Positions 1-8,267 of a stretch of DNA of 64,000 bases are shown in pieces; within the stretch, counting starts at the first letter, position 1; the number at the start of each line of letters is the position of its first letter. Position numbers and translations under genes: made by a program. The stretch covers positions 868,001 through 932,000 of the forward strand of contig NZ_CP051488.1 of the NCBI RefSeq assembly GCF_014490785.1. The letters are read 5' to 3'. Below the pieces are notes generated by a model. That model did not search any database. It worked only from the letters and a program-made list of their open reading frames with translations, and was not told the origin of the DNA. Origin of the DNA: Kosakonia sp. SMBL-WEM22. GTDB lineage: Bacteria > Pseudomonadota > Gammaproteobacteria > Enterobacterales > Enterobacteriaceae.

Positions 1-78
1 CGTGATGTAGCGAAGATTGTTGAAGTGGCGCGCTCCGGCGTCGTCGGTTTATCACGCGGCGATAAAATCATGCGCTGA
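1..78 (+). CDS. ilvH: Acetolactate synthase III small subunit, C-terminal end (partial)
   Basis: Only the last 25 codons and the TGA are inside the window; the 5' end lies upstream. The residues (ending GLSRGDKIMR) match the C-terminus of enterobacterial IlvH, the valine-sensitive regulatory subunit of acetohydroxyacid synthase III, which with IlvI makes acetolactate for branched-chain amino acid synthesis. ilvH followed by cra is the E. coli order. A strong intrinsic terminator follows 22 nt downstream. Confidence 0.9.
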   Translation, partial: RDVAKIVEVARSGVVGLSRGDKIMR

Positions 79-100
79 TGTGCGTAAGGTTCCACATTTT

Positions 101-132
101 AAAGCCCGGCTGATTGTGCCGGGCTTTTTTTT
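101..132 (+). terminator. Intrinsic terminator of ilvIH
   Basis: A perfect 10-bp stem, AAAGCCCGGC with GCCGGGCTTT, has a 7-nt loop and runs into an eight-T tract, 22 nt after the ilvH stop. Confidence 0.9.
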
Positions 133-255
133 GCGAAATCAGCCGGAAGCAGAGAGAAAAGCGGTTGCCGCAGTTACCTTTCTGCGCTTAGATGTTATGG
201 AAATTAACCTATATCCCTAAAAAGGTTATGGTGCGCATCATTTTAAGGGGCAATT

Positions 256-1260
256 GTGAAACTGGATGAAATCGCCCGGCTCGCCGGCGTCTCACGAACC
301 ACGGCAAGCTACGTCATCAACGGAAAGGCGAAGCAGTATCGTGTCAGCGATAAAACCGTTGAGAAAGTTATGGCGGTCGTTCGTGAGCATAACTACCACC
401 CGAACGCGGTGGCGGCTGGGTTACGAGCAGGACGCACTCGATCGATTGGACTGGTCATTCCCGATCTGGAAAACACAAGCTATACCCGTATCGCCAACTA
501 TCTGGAGCGCCAGGCGCGCCAGCGCGGCTACCAGCTGCTGATCGCCTGTTCTGAAGATCAGCCCGATAACGAGATGCGTTGCATCGAGCATCTTCTGCAA
601 CGGCAGGTTGATGCGATCATCGTTTCGACTTCGCTTCCGCCGGAGCACCCCTTCTATCAGCGCTGGGCTAATGACGCCTTCCCGATTGTCGCGCTCGATC
701 GTGCGCTGGATCGTGAACATTTCACCAGCGTTGTGGGTGCCGATCAGGAGGATTCAGAGATGCTGGCGGCGGAGCTGCGTAAAATGCCGGCGGAGCGCGT
801 GCTCTATTTAGGCGCGTTGCCGGAGCTTTCGGTGAGCTTCCTGCGCGAGCAGGGTTTCCGCACCGCCTGGAAAGACGACCCGCGCGAAGTGAAATATCTC
901 TATGCCAATGGCTATGAGCGTGAAGCCGCCGCCCAATTATTCGAAAAGTGGCTGGAAACAAATGAGATGCCGGAAGCGATGTTTATCACCTCGTTTGCGC
1001 TGCTACAGGGTGTGCTGGATGTGACGCTACGCCGCGACGGCAAACTGCCATCCAATCTGGCGATAGCCACCTTTGGCGATCATGAACTGCTCGATTTCCT
1101 GCAGTGTCCGGTGCTGGCCGTCGCGCAGCGTCACCGTGACGTCGCCGAGCGGGTGCTGGAGATCGTGCTGGCAAGTCTTGACGAACCGCGTAAGCCGAAA
1201 CCGGGGTTGAGCCGAATTCGACGTAATCTCTACCGCCGCGGCATATTAAGCCGGGTATAA
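256..1260 (+). CDS. cra: Catabolite repressor/activator Cra (FruR), LacI family
   Basis: A 334-residue LacI/GalR-family regulator, the same length as E. coli Cra. Residues 1-60 hold the helix-turn-helix and hinge (DEIARLAGVSRTTASYVING); the rest is the periplasmic-binding-like sensor domain that in the family binds fructose 1-phosphate. Cra activates gluconeogenic genes and represses glycolytic genes. The start is GTG, as in E. coli, with an AAGGGG ribosome binding site 6 nt upstream. The gene stands alone between two intrinsic terminators. I did not find a convincing counterpart of the E. coli fruL leader peptide in the 123 nt upstream. Confidence 0.97.
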   Translation: MKLDEIARLAGVSRTTASYVINGKAKQYRVSDKTVEKVMAVVREHNYHPNAVAAGLRAGRTRSIGLVIPDLENTSYTRIANYLERQARQRGYQLLIACSEDQPDNEMRCIEHLLQRQVDAIIVSTSLPPEHPFYQRWANDAFPIVALDRALDREHFTSVVGADQEDSEMLAAELRKMPAERVLYLGALPELSVSFLREQGFRTAWKDDPREVKYLYANGYEREAAAQLFEKWLETNEMPEAMFITSFALLQGVLDVTLRRDGKLPSNLAIATFGDHELLDFLQCPVLAVAQRHRDVAERVLEIVLASLDEPRKPKPGLSRIRRNLYRRGILSRV

Positions 1261-1272
1261 ATAAATGAAATT

Positions 1273-1300
1273 AAGGCAGCACAAGCTGCCTTTTTTCTTT
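1273..1300 (+). terminator. Intrinsic terminator of cra
   Basis: The stem AAGGCAGC/GCTGCCTT has a 4-nt loop and is followed by a T-rich tract, 12 nt after the cra stop. Confidence 0.88.
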
Positions 1301-1790
1301 TCAACATTTGGCCTTAATCAAAATAGTGCTTTTTTACTCCTCGGATAAATCCTTAATTTACGCAGATGCTCTGATTTATTATTTCTTTAAGTTTCTTTAC
1401 TTCCAAATTCTCAGCGCCCATTAAGAAGTTACTGATGATGTTTTCTGTATTGAATTGTTACATCTCCTGAACACATTCGATTAATTAACAACCACTTTCG
1501 CTGAGGCGATGATCGCCTCAGTGAAACAGGGGCTAAGTTAGCGCCTGGTCATGCATCTGGCGCTGTTAAGTGGCGTCGTTATGCCTTAAAATGCCGCCCG
1601 CGTCGCAAACTGACACTTTATATTTTGCGTACAAAAACGGAATGGTCTGAAACCCCGGACCCTATATTCTCCTCTTTTTTCTTGCAAATATTCATGACGT
1701 TAATTTGCCTCGTAAGCTGAGCACTATTTCACCGACGCTGATATTCATTACGAATAAGGGATCTTTTGTTCTTGTTGGCCTTTGCGCTGG
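1301..1790. other. Long AT-rich cra-mraZ intergenic region with two inverted repeats
   Basis: About 490 bases without a convincing gene. The first part is AT-rich. Two adjacent inverted repeats stand out: a perfect 10-bp-arm repeat with a 1-nt centre at 1501-1521 (CTGAGGCGAT and its complement), and AGCGCC/GGCGCT arms at 1540-1564 around ATGCAT. Neither is followed by a T tract. Several promoter-like AT hexamers occur near 1615-1675, but I cannot rank them. Confidence 0.5.
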
Positions 1791-1791
1791 C

Positions 1792-1821
1792 TTGACAAGC
1801 TTTTCCTCCGCTCCGTAAACT
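1792..1821 (+). promoter_or_regulatory. Principal dcw promoter Pmra
   Basis: A consensus -35 TTGACA (1792-1797) and a -10 TAAACT (1816-1821) are 18 bp apart, giving a predicted start near 1828. In E. coli the corresponding promoter drives the distal dcw genes from mraZ onwards. Confidence 0.85.
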
Positions 1822-1828
1822 CCCTCGG

Positions 1829-1853
1829 TGGGGATTTGTGGGATAAAGTGGTG
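1829..1853 (+). promoter_or_regulatory. MraZ operator repeats
   Basis: Three TGGGN-like boxes with exact 10-bp periodicity: TGGGG (1829-1833), TGGGA (1839-1843) and TGGTG (1849-1853). MraZ of E. coli autorepresses by binding TGGGN direct repeats with 5-bp spacers downstream of the -10. Two boxes fit; the third is degenerate. The array begins at the predicted transcription start. Confidence 0.75.
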
Positions 1854-1881
1854 GTAATGATCATGCGGGGGTAAACCGGAC

Positions 1882-2340
1882 ATGTTCCGTGGCGCGACGT
1901 TAGTCAATCTCGACAGCAAAGGGCGGTTATCCGTTCCGACCCGTTATCGGGATTCGCTGCAGGAGAGTGCCTCCGGTCAGATGGTCTGTACCATTGATAT
2001 TCGCCATACATGCCTGCTGCTTTACCCTCTGCCCGAATGGGAAATTATCGAGCAAAAACTGTCGCGGCTATCGAGCATGAACCCGCTTGAGCGGCGCGTA
2101 CAACGTTTATTGCTGGGGCATGCCAGCGAGTGCCAGATGGATAGCGCCGGTCGTATCTTAATTGCGCCTGTCTTACGGCAGCATGCCGGGCTAACCAAAG
2201 AAGTGATGCTGGTCGGACAGTTCAATAAATTTGAGCTGTGGGATGAAACGACGTGGTATCAACAGGTCAGGGAAGATATTGACGCTGAGCAATCTGGTTC
2301 CGAAGGGCTTTCGGAGCGGTTGCAGGATTTGTCTCTTTAA
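1882..2340 (+). CDS. mraZ: Transcriptional regulator MraZ
   Basis: A 152-residue protein, the family length, with two tandem SpoVT/AbrB-like MraZ domains (first around FRGATLVNLDSKGRLSVPTR, second around HASECQMDSAGRILIAP). It forms a ring-shaped oligomer that binds direct repeats just upstream and represses the dcw cluster; in E. coli RsmH counteracts it. It is the first gene of the cluster. Its TAA overlaps the rsmH ATG (TAATG), which suggests translational coupling. Confidence 0.97.
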   Translation: MFRGATLVNLDSKGRLSVPTRYRDSLQESASGQMVCTIDIRHTCLLLYPLPEWEIIEQKLSRLSSMNPLERRVQRLLLGHASECQMDSAGRILIAPVLRQHAGLTKEVMLVGQFNKFELWDETTWYQQVREDIDAEQSGSEGLSERLQDLSL

Positions 2341-3284
2341 TGATGATGGAAAATTTTAAACACACAACGGTGCTGCTGGATGAGGCCGTTAACGGCCTGA
2401 ATATCCGTCCGGATGGCATTTACATTGATGGCACTTTTGGTCGCGGTGGTCACTCGCGCCTGATCCTCTCCCAACTGGGCGCGGAAGGCCGCTTGCTGGC
2501 AATCGATCGCGATCCGCAGGCAATTGAAGTTGCGAAGACCATTAATGATCCGCGCTTCTCCATCATTCATGGACCCTTTTCTGCGCTCGCTGAGTATGTC
2601 GGCGAGCGCGATCTTATTGGCAAGATCGACGGCATTCTTCTCGATCTTGGCGTCTCTTCACCGCAGCTTGACGATCCGGAACGCGGCTTCTCCTTTATGC
2701 GTGACGGCCCGTTGGATATGCGTATGGATCCGACGCGCGGCCAGTCTGCCGCCCAGTGGCTGCAAACCGCAGACGAGGCGGATATCGCCTGGGTGCTAAA
2801 AACCTTTGGCGAAGAGCGCTTTGCCAAACGCATCGCCCGCGCCATCGTCGAGCGTAACCGCCTCGATCCGATGACCCGCACCAAAGCGCTGGCGGAAGTG
2901 GTGGCAGCAGCGACGCCGATAAAAGATAAGTTTAAACATCCCGCGACCCGTACCTTCCAGGCGGTGCGCATCTGGGTGAACAGTGAACTGGAGGAGATAG
3001 AGCAGGCGCTAAAAAACTCGCTCGATGTGCTGGCCCCGGGAGGCCGGCTTTCTGTCATCAGCTTCCACTCGCTGGAAGACCGTATTGTGAAGCGCTTTAT
3101 GCGCGAGCAAAGCCGTGGGCCGCAGGTTCCTGCCGGGCTGCCGATGACCGAAGCGCAACTCAGCAAGCTGGGTGGCCGTCAACTGCGAGCCTTAGGAAAA
3201 ATGATGCCGGGCGAAGAAGAAGTGGCGGAAAACCCACGCGCCCGTAGTTCAGTTCTGCGTATCGCAGAGAGGACGAACGCATGA
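2340..3284 (+). CDS. rsmH: 16S rRNA m4C1402 N4-methyltransferase RsmH (MraW)
   Basis: The SAM-dependent enzyme methylates N4 of C1402 in 16S rRNA, tuning the ribosomal P site. The SAM-binding segment GTFGRGGHS lies near residue 32, and the family signature HPATRTFQAVRIWVN is near residue 200. Three ATG codons run in tandem at the start (MMMEN); the first overlaps the mraZ stop as in E. coli, giving 314 residues against 313 in K-12. It overlaps ftsL by 4 nt (ATGA). Confidence 0.96.
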   Translation: MMMENFKHTTVLLDEAVNGLNIRPDGIYIDGTFGRGGHSRLILSQLGAEGRLLAIDRDPQAIEVAKTINDPRFSIIHGPFSALAEYVGERDLIGKIDGILLDLGVSSPQLDDPERGFSFMRDGPLDMRMDPTRGQSAAQWLQTADEADIAWVLKTFGEERFAKRIARAIVERNRLDPMTRTKALAEVVAAATPIKDKFKHPATRTFQAVRIWVNSELEEIEQALKNSLDVLAPGGRLSVISFHSLEDRIVKRFMREQSRGPQVPAGLPMTEAQLSKLGGRQLRALGKMMPGEEEVAENPRARSSVLRIAERTNA

Positions 3285-3646
3285 TCGGCAGAGTGACAGA
3301 GACCCTCAGCAAAGTTAAGGGATCGTTAGGAAGCAGCGAGCGCCATGCCTTGCCTGGTGTGATCGGCGACGATCTTTTGCGGTTCGGGAAACTGCCACTC
3401 TGCCTGTTCATTTGCATCATCATGACGGCCATTACGGTCGTCACCACCGCGCACCACACCCGTTTGTTGACCGCACAGCGTGAACAACTGGTGATTGAGC
3501 GCGACGCGCTGGATATCGAATGGCGCAACCTGATTCTTGAAGAGAACGCTCTCGGCGATCATAGCCGGGTCGAACGGATTGCCACCGAGAAGCTGCAGAT
3601 GCAGCACGTCGATCCTTCACAGGAAAATATTGTGGTGCAGAAATAG
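3281..3646 (+). CDS. ftsL: Divisome bitopic protein FtsL
   Basis: A 121-residue protein, exactly the E. coli length. It has a short cytoplasmic segment, one transmembrane helix (about residues 37-57, LCLFICIIMTAITVV) and a periplasmic leucine-zipper-like coiled coil (about 60-100). FtsL binds FtsB and FtsQ and activates FtsW-FtsI septal synthesis. The start overlaps the rsmH stop as ATGA. The next gene, ftsI, begins 25 nt downstream. Confidence 0.96.
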   Translation: MIGRVTETLSKVKGSLGSSERHALPGVIGDDLLRFGKLPLCLFICIIMTAITVVTTAHHTRLLTAQREQLVIERDALDIEWRNLILEENALGDHSRVERIATEKLQMQHVDPSQENIVVQK

Positions 3647-3671
3647 CGATGAAAAAGGAACAACCCAGCGC

Positions 3672-5438
3672 ATGAAAGCCGCGGCGAAGATGGTTAAAGC
3701 GAAACGCCAGGAAGAGCAGGCCAACTTTATAAGTTGGCGTTTTGCGTTGCTTTGCGGCTGTATTTTACTGGCGCTCGGCTTCCTTATTGGCCGCGTCGCT
3801 TATCTGCAAATCATCAACCCCGATATGCTGGTGCGTCAGGGCGATATGCGCTCGCTGCGCGTGCAGGAAGTGGCGACCTCGCGCGGCATGATCACCGACC
3901 GCTCTGGCCGCCCGCTGGCGGTCAGCGTGCCGGTAAAAGCGATCTGGGCGGACCCGAAAGAGCTGCATGACGCAGGCGGCGTGACGCTGGATAACCGCTG
4001 GAAAGCGCTCTCCGATGCGCTCAACATGCCGCTCGATCAGCTCGCCTCGCGTATCAACGCCAACCCGAAGATGCGCTTCATCTATCTTGCCCGTCAGGTC
4101 AATCCGGATCTGGGGGACTACATCAAAAAACTCAAGCTTCCCGGCATTCATCTGCGCGAAGAGTCGCGCCGCTACTACCCGTCCGGGGAAGTGACCGCTC
4201 ACCTGATCGGCTTTACCAACGTCGACAGCCAGGGGATCGAAGGGGTTGAGAAGAGCTTTGATAAGTGGCTTACCGGCCAGCCGGGCGAGCGTATCGTGCG
4301 TAAAGACCGCTATGGCCGGGTGATTGAGGATATCTCCTCGACCGACAGCCAGGCGGCGCATAATCTTGCGCTGAGCATTGATGAGCGCCTGCAGGCGCTG
4401 GTTTATCGTGAGCTGAATAACGCCGTGGCGTTTAACAAAGCCGAATCCGGCAGCGCCGTGCTGGTAGATGTCAATACCGGCGAAGTGCTGGCGATGGCGA
4501 ATAGCCCCTCCTATAACCCGAACAACTTCTCCGGCACCTCCAAAGATTCGATGCGTAACCGCGCCATCACCGACGTCTTCGAACCCGGTTCAACGGTGAA
4601 GCCGATGGTGGTGATGACCGCCCTGCAGCGCGGCGTGGTCAACCCCAATACGGTGCTCAACACCGTGCCTTACCGAATCAACGGTCACGAAATCAAAGAC
4701 GTGGCGCGCTATAGCGAATTGACCCTCACCGGGGTGCTGCAGAAGTCGAGTAACGTTGGCGTATCCAGGCTGGCGTTAGCGATGCCCTCCTCAGCGTTAG
4801 TAGATACTTACTCACGTTTTGGACTGGGAAAAACGACCAATTTGGGGATGGTCGGAGAACGCAGTGGCTTATTTCCTCAAAAACAACGGTGGTCTGACAT
4901 AGAGAGGGCCACCTTCTCTTTCGGCTACGGGCTAATGGTAACGCCGTTACAGTTAGCGCGAGTCTACGCAACCATTGGCAGCTACGGCATCTATCGCCCG
5001 CTGTCGATTACCAAAGTCGACCCGCCCGTACCGGGTGAGCGCGTCTTCAACGAATCCATCGTCCGCACCGTGGTGCACATGATGGAGAGCGTGGCGTTGC
5101 CGGGCGGCGGCGGGGTAAAAGCGGCCATCAAGGGCTATCGTATCGCCATCAAAACCGGTACGGCGAAAAAAGTCGGGCCGGATGGGCGCTATATCAACAA
5201 ATACATTGCATACACTGCGGGCGTCGCGCCTGCCAGCCGGCCGCGTTTTGCGCTGGTGGTGGTCATTAACGATCCGCAAGCGGGCAAATACTACGGTGGC
5301 GCGGTCTCTGCGCCGGTCTTCGGTGCCATCATGGGCGGCGTACTGCGCACCATGAACATCGAGCCGGATGCGCTGACCACGGGCGAAAAAAGTGAGTTTG
5401 TAATTAATCAAGGCGAGGGATCAGGTGGCAGATCGTAA
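3672..5438 (+). CDS. ftsI: Septal peptidoglycan transpeptidase FtsI (PBP3)
   Basis: A 588-residue class B penicillin-binding protein, the same length as in E. coli. The order is a short cytoplasmic tail, a transmembrane anchor (about 20-40), a pedestal domain, then the transpeptidase with S307 in EPGSTVKPM, the SSN motif in QKSSNVG and the KTG box in IKTGTAKK. It cross-links septal peptidoglycan with FtsW. I took the ATG at 3672 because it gives the conserved MKAAAK N-terminus; the open frame upstream lies inside ftsL. Codons 364-431 (4761-4964) are unusually rich in rare codons. The gene overlaps murE by 14 nt. Confidence 0.97.
   Translation: MKAAAKMVKAKRQEEQANFISWRFALLCGCILLALGFLIGRVAYLQIINPDMLVRQGDMRSLRVQEVATSRGMITDRSGRPLAVSVPVKAIWADPKELHDAGGVTLDNRWKALSDALNMPLDQLASRINANPKMRFIYLARQVNPDLGDYIKKLKLPGIHLREESRRYYPSGEVTAHLIGFTNVDSQGIEGVEKSFDKWLTGQPGERIVRKDRYGRVIEDISSTDSQAAHNLALSIDERLQALVYRELNNAVAFNKAESGSAVLVDVNTGEVLAMANSPSYNPNNFSGTSKDSMRNRAITDVFEPGSTVKPMVVMTALQRGVVNPNTVLNTVPYRINGHEIKDVARYSELTLTGVLQKSSNVGVSRLALAMPSSALVDTYSRFGLGKTTNLGMVGERSGLFPQKQRWSDIERATFSFGYGLMVTPLQLARVYATIGSYGIYRPLSITKVDPPVPGERVFNESIVRTVVHMMESVALPGGGGVKAAIKGYRIAIKTGTAKKVGPDGRYINKYIAYTAGVAPASRPRFALVVVINDPQAGKYYGGAVSAPVFGAIMGGVLRTMNIEPDALTTGEKSEFVINQGEGSGGRS
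4790..4923 (+). ncRNA. ftsO: Probable FtsO-like ORF-internal sponge RNA inside ftsI
   Basis: Within ftsI, GCAGTGGC at 4861-4868 is the exact complement of the 5' seed of the sRNA RybB (GCCACUGC). A hairpin of AGAGAGG (4901-4907) with CC(T)TCTCT (4912-4919) followed by TTC could form the 3' end. Codon use shifts here to rare codons (GGA, ATA, AGG, CTA, CGA), a sign of constraint on the RNA. In E. coli the RNA FtsO is internal to ftsI and sponges RybB. The ends given are approximate and inferred. Confidence 0.5.
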
Positions 5439-6912
5439 TTTGCGCGACCTTCTCGCTCCGTGGGTACCTATGCTACCTGCGCGAGCACTACGAGAGATGA
5501 CACTCGACAGCCGTGTGGCTGCGTCGGGCGATCTCTTCGTGGCGGTGGTCGGTCATCAGGCGGACGGGCGTCGTTATATCCCGCAGGCGATTGCGCAAGG
5601 TGTTGCTGCCATTATTGCTGAAGCGAAAGACGAGGCAAATGACGGTGAAGTTCGTGAAATGCACGGTGTGCCGGTGGTTTACTTAAGCCAGCTGAACGAG
5701 CGCCTCTCTGCGCTGGCGGGCCGCTTCTACGGCGAGCCGTCAGACCAGCTGCGCCTGATCGGCGTCACCGGTACCAACGGTAAAACCACCACTACGCAGC
5801 TGTTAGCGCAGTGGAGCCAACTGCTGGGTGAAACCAGCGCGGTAATGGGCACGGTCGGCAACGGCCTGCTCGGCAAAGTGGTGCCGACGGAAAACACCAC
5901 CGGTTCTGCGGTCGACGTCCAGCATGTGATTGCCGGTCTCGCGGAGCAGGGCGCTACCCTTGCTGCGATGGAGGTCTCCTCTCACGGTTTAGTTCAGCAT
6001 CGCGTTGCGGCTCTCAAATTCGCCGCCTCGGTGTTCACCAATTTAAGTCGCGATCATCTCGATTATCACGGCGATATGACCCATTACGAAGCGGCCAAAT
6101 GGCTGCTCTTCTCCTCGCACAACTATGGTCAGGCGATCATCAACGCTGATGACGAAGTGGGCCGCCGCTGGCTGGCAAACCTGCCTGATGCGGTTGCGGT
6201 GTCGATGGAAGGCCATATCAACCCGGACTGCCACGGGCGTTGGCTCAAAACCCTGAGCGTCGATTACCACGACAGCGGGGCGACAATTCGCTTCGACTCC
6301 AGTTGGGGCAAAGGCGAAATCGAAAGCCGCCTGATGGGCGCGTTTAACGTCAGTAATCTGCTGCTGGCAATGGCAACCCTGCTGGCGCTCGGCTATCCGC
6401 TCAGCGATCTGCTGAAAACCGCCTCCCGTCTGCAACCCGTTTGCGGCCGGATGGAAGTATTCAGCGCGCCGGGCAAACCGACGGTGGTGGTGGATTATGC
6501 CCACACGCCGGATGCGCTGGAAAAAGCGCTGCAGGCCGCGCGCCTGCACTGCACCGGGAAACTGTGGTGTGTCTTTGGCTGCGGTGGCGATCGCGACAAG
6601 GGCAAACGTCCGCTGATGGGCGCGATTGCCGAAGAGTTTGCCGATGTGCCGGTCGTCACTGATGACAACCCGCGCACCGAAGAGCCGCGCGCCATTATTA
6701 ATGACATTCTCGCCGGCATGCTCGACGCAGGGCGCGCGCATGTCGTAGAGGGTCGTGCCGAAGCGGTGACCAACGCCATTATGCAGGCTAAAGAGAACGA
6801 TGTGGTGCTGCTGGCAGGTAAAGGCCATGAAGATTATCAGATTGTCGGCACGCACCGTCTGGATTATTCCGACCGGGTCACCGCCGCGCGTCTGCTGGGG
6901 GGAGTAGCATGA
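5425..6912 (+). CDS. murE: UDP-MurNAc-L-Ala-D-Glu:meso-DAP ligase MurE
   Basis: A 495-residue Mur ligase adding meso-diaminopimelate to UDP-MurNAc-dipeptide in the cytoplasm. The ATP P-loop GVTGTNGKTTTT is near residue 112, and the DNPR box (VTDDNPRTEEPR) near residue 413 recognises meso-DAP and not lysine, as expected for a Gram-negative. The start is GTG at 5425, giving the conserved MADRNLRDLL, and overlaps the end of ftsI. The stop overlaps murF by 4 nt. Confidence 0.97.
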   Translation: MADRNLRDLLAPWVPMLPARALREMTLDSRVAASGDLFVAVVGHQADGRRYIPQAIAQGVAAIIAEAKDEANDGEVREMHGVPVVYLSQLNERLSALAGRFYGEPSDQLRLIGVTGTNGKTTTTQLLAQWSQLLGETSAVMGTVGNGLLGKVVPTENTTGSAVDVQHVIAGLAEQGATLAAMEVSSHGLVQHRVAALKFAASVFTNLSRDHLDYHGDMTHYEAAKWLLFSSHNYGQAIINADDEVGRRWLANLPDAVAVSMEGHINPDCHGRWLKTLSVDYHDSGATIRFDSSWGKGEIESRLMGAFNVSNLLLAMATLLALGYPLSDLLKTASRLQPVCGRMEVFSAPGKPTVVVDYAHTPDALEKALQAARLHCTGKLWCVFGCGGDRDKGKRPLMGAIAEEFADVPVVTDDNPRTEEPRAIINDILAGMLDAGRAHVVEGRAEAVTNAIMQAKENDVVLLAGKGHEDYQIVGTHRLDYSDRVTAARLLGGVA

Positions 6913-8267
6913 TTAGCGTAACGCTCAACCAGCTTGCCGGCACGCTGCACGGTGAACTTTTGGGTCAGGACGTCACAATTGACGCCGTGACCAGCGATAC
7001 CCGCAAATTGACGCCGGGCTGCTTGTTTGTGGCGCTGAAAGGCGAACGTTTCGACGCCCACGATTTTGCCGACCAGGCTAAAGCGGGCGGTGCGGGCGCG
7101 CTGCTGGTGAGCCGCAAACTGAATACCGATCTGCCGCAGCTGGTGGTGAGTGATACCCGCCAGGCCTTCGGCGAACTGGCGGCGTGGGTGCGTCAGCAGG
7201 TGCCGACGCGCGTCGTCGCGCTGACCGGCTCCTCCGGCAAAACCTCGGTGAAAGAGATGACCGCTGCCATTCTTAGCGAGTGCGGCAACACCCTCTACAC
7301 TGCGGGCAACCTCAACAATGACATCGGCGTGCCGATGACCCTGCTGCGTCTGACCAGAGAACATCAGTACGCGGTGATTGAGCTGGGCGCTAATCACCAG
7401 GGTGAGATCGCCTGGACCGTTAGCTTAACCCGCCCGGAAGCGGCGCTGGTTAACAACCTGGCCGCTGCGCATCTGGAAGGGTTCGGATCGCTGGCTGGCG
7501 TGGCGAAGGCGAAAGGTGAAATTTACACCGGCCTGCCGGCCAACGGCATCGCCATCCTCAATGCCGATAACAATGACTGGCTGAACTGGCAGAGCATTAT
7601 TGGCGATCGCAAAGTGTGGCGCTTCTCGCCCAACGCGGCGAACAGCGATTTTACCGCCACCAATGTGCATATCACCTCGCACGGTACCGAGTTCACGCTG
7701 CAAACGCCGACCGGCAATGCCGACGTGATTTTACCCCTGCCGGGACGTCACAACATTGCTAACGCGCTGGCGGCGACCGCGCTGGCGATGGCGGTAGGCG
7801 CATCCCTCGATGCGGTGAAAAAGGGTCTGGCGAAGCTGAAAGCGGTGCCGGGCCGTCTCTTCCCGGTGCGCCTCGGCGAAAACCAGCTGCTGCTGGATGA
7901 TACCTATAACGCCAACGTCGGGTCGATGACCGCCGCTGCGCACGTGCTGGCAGAGATGCCCGGCTACCGCGTAATGGTGGTGGGCGATATGGCGGAGTTG
8001 GGCGACGAAAGCGAAGCCTGCCATGTTCAGGTCGGCGAAGCGGCAAAATCCGTCGGTATCGACAAGGTGCTGAGCGTCGGCACATTAAGTCAAGCGCTCA
8101 GCGACGCCAGCGGCGTCGGCGAGCATTTCAACGATAAAGCTGCGGCTACGGCGCGTTTAAAAGCGCTGATTGCCGAGCACCCAATCATTACCATTTTAGT
8201 GAAAGGTTCACGTAGCTCCGCCATGGAAGAGGTGGTACGCGAATTACAGGAGAACGGGACATGTTAG
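6909..8267 (+). CDS. murF: UDP-MurNAc-tripeptide:D-Ala-D-Ala ligase MurF
   Basis: A 452-residue Mur ligase, identical in length to E. coli MurF; it attaches D-Ala-D-Ala to complete the UDP-MurNAc-pentapeptide. The N-terminal UDP-binding domain is followed by the P-loop TGSSGKTSVKE near residue 107 and the C-terminal Rossmann-like domain. It overlaps murE by ATGA and mraY by 7 nt, so translation of the three is probably coupled. Confidence 0.97.
   Translation: MISVTLNQLAGTLHGELLGQDVTIDAVTSDTRKLTPGCLFVALKGERFDAHDFADQAKAGGAGALLVSRKLNTDLPQLVVSDTRQAFGELAAWVRQQVPTRVVALTGSSGKTSVKEMTAAILSECGNTLYTAGNLNNDIGVPMTLLRLTREHQYAVIELGANHQGEIAWTVSLTRPEAALVNNLAAAHLEGFGSLAGVAKAKGEIYTGLPANGIAILNADNNDWLNWQSIIGDRKVWRFSPNAANSDFTATNVHITSHGTEFTLQTPTGNADVILPLPGRHNIANALAATALAMAVGASLDAVKKGLAKLKAVPGRLFPVRLGENQLLLDDTYNANVGSMTAAAHVLAEMPGYRVMVVGDMAELGDESEACHVQVGEAAKSVGIDKVLSVGTLSQALSDASGVGEHFNDKAAATARLKALIAEHPIITILVKGSRSSAMEEVVRELQENGTC

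Noticed and set aside
17..220. Open frame of 67 codons overlapping the ilvH end and its terminator
   Set aside because: It reads through the ilvH terminator in the wrong frame and shows no protein-like character.
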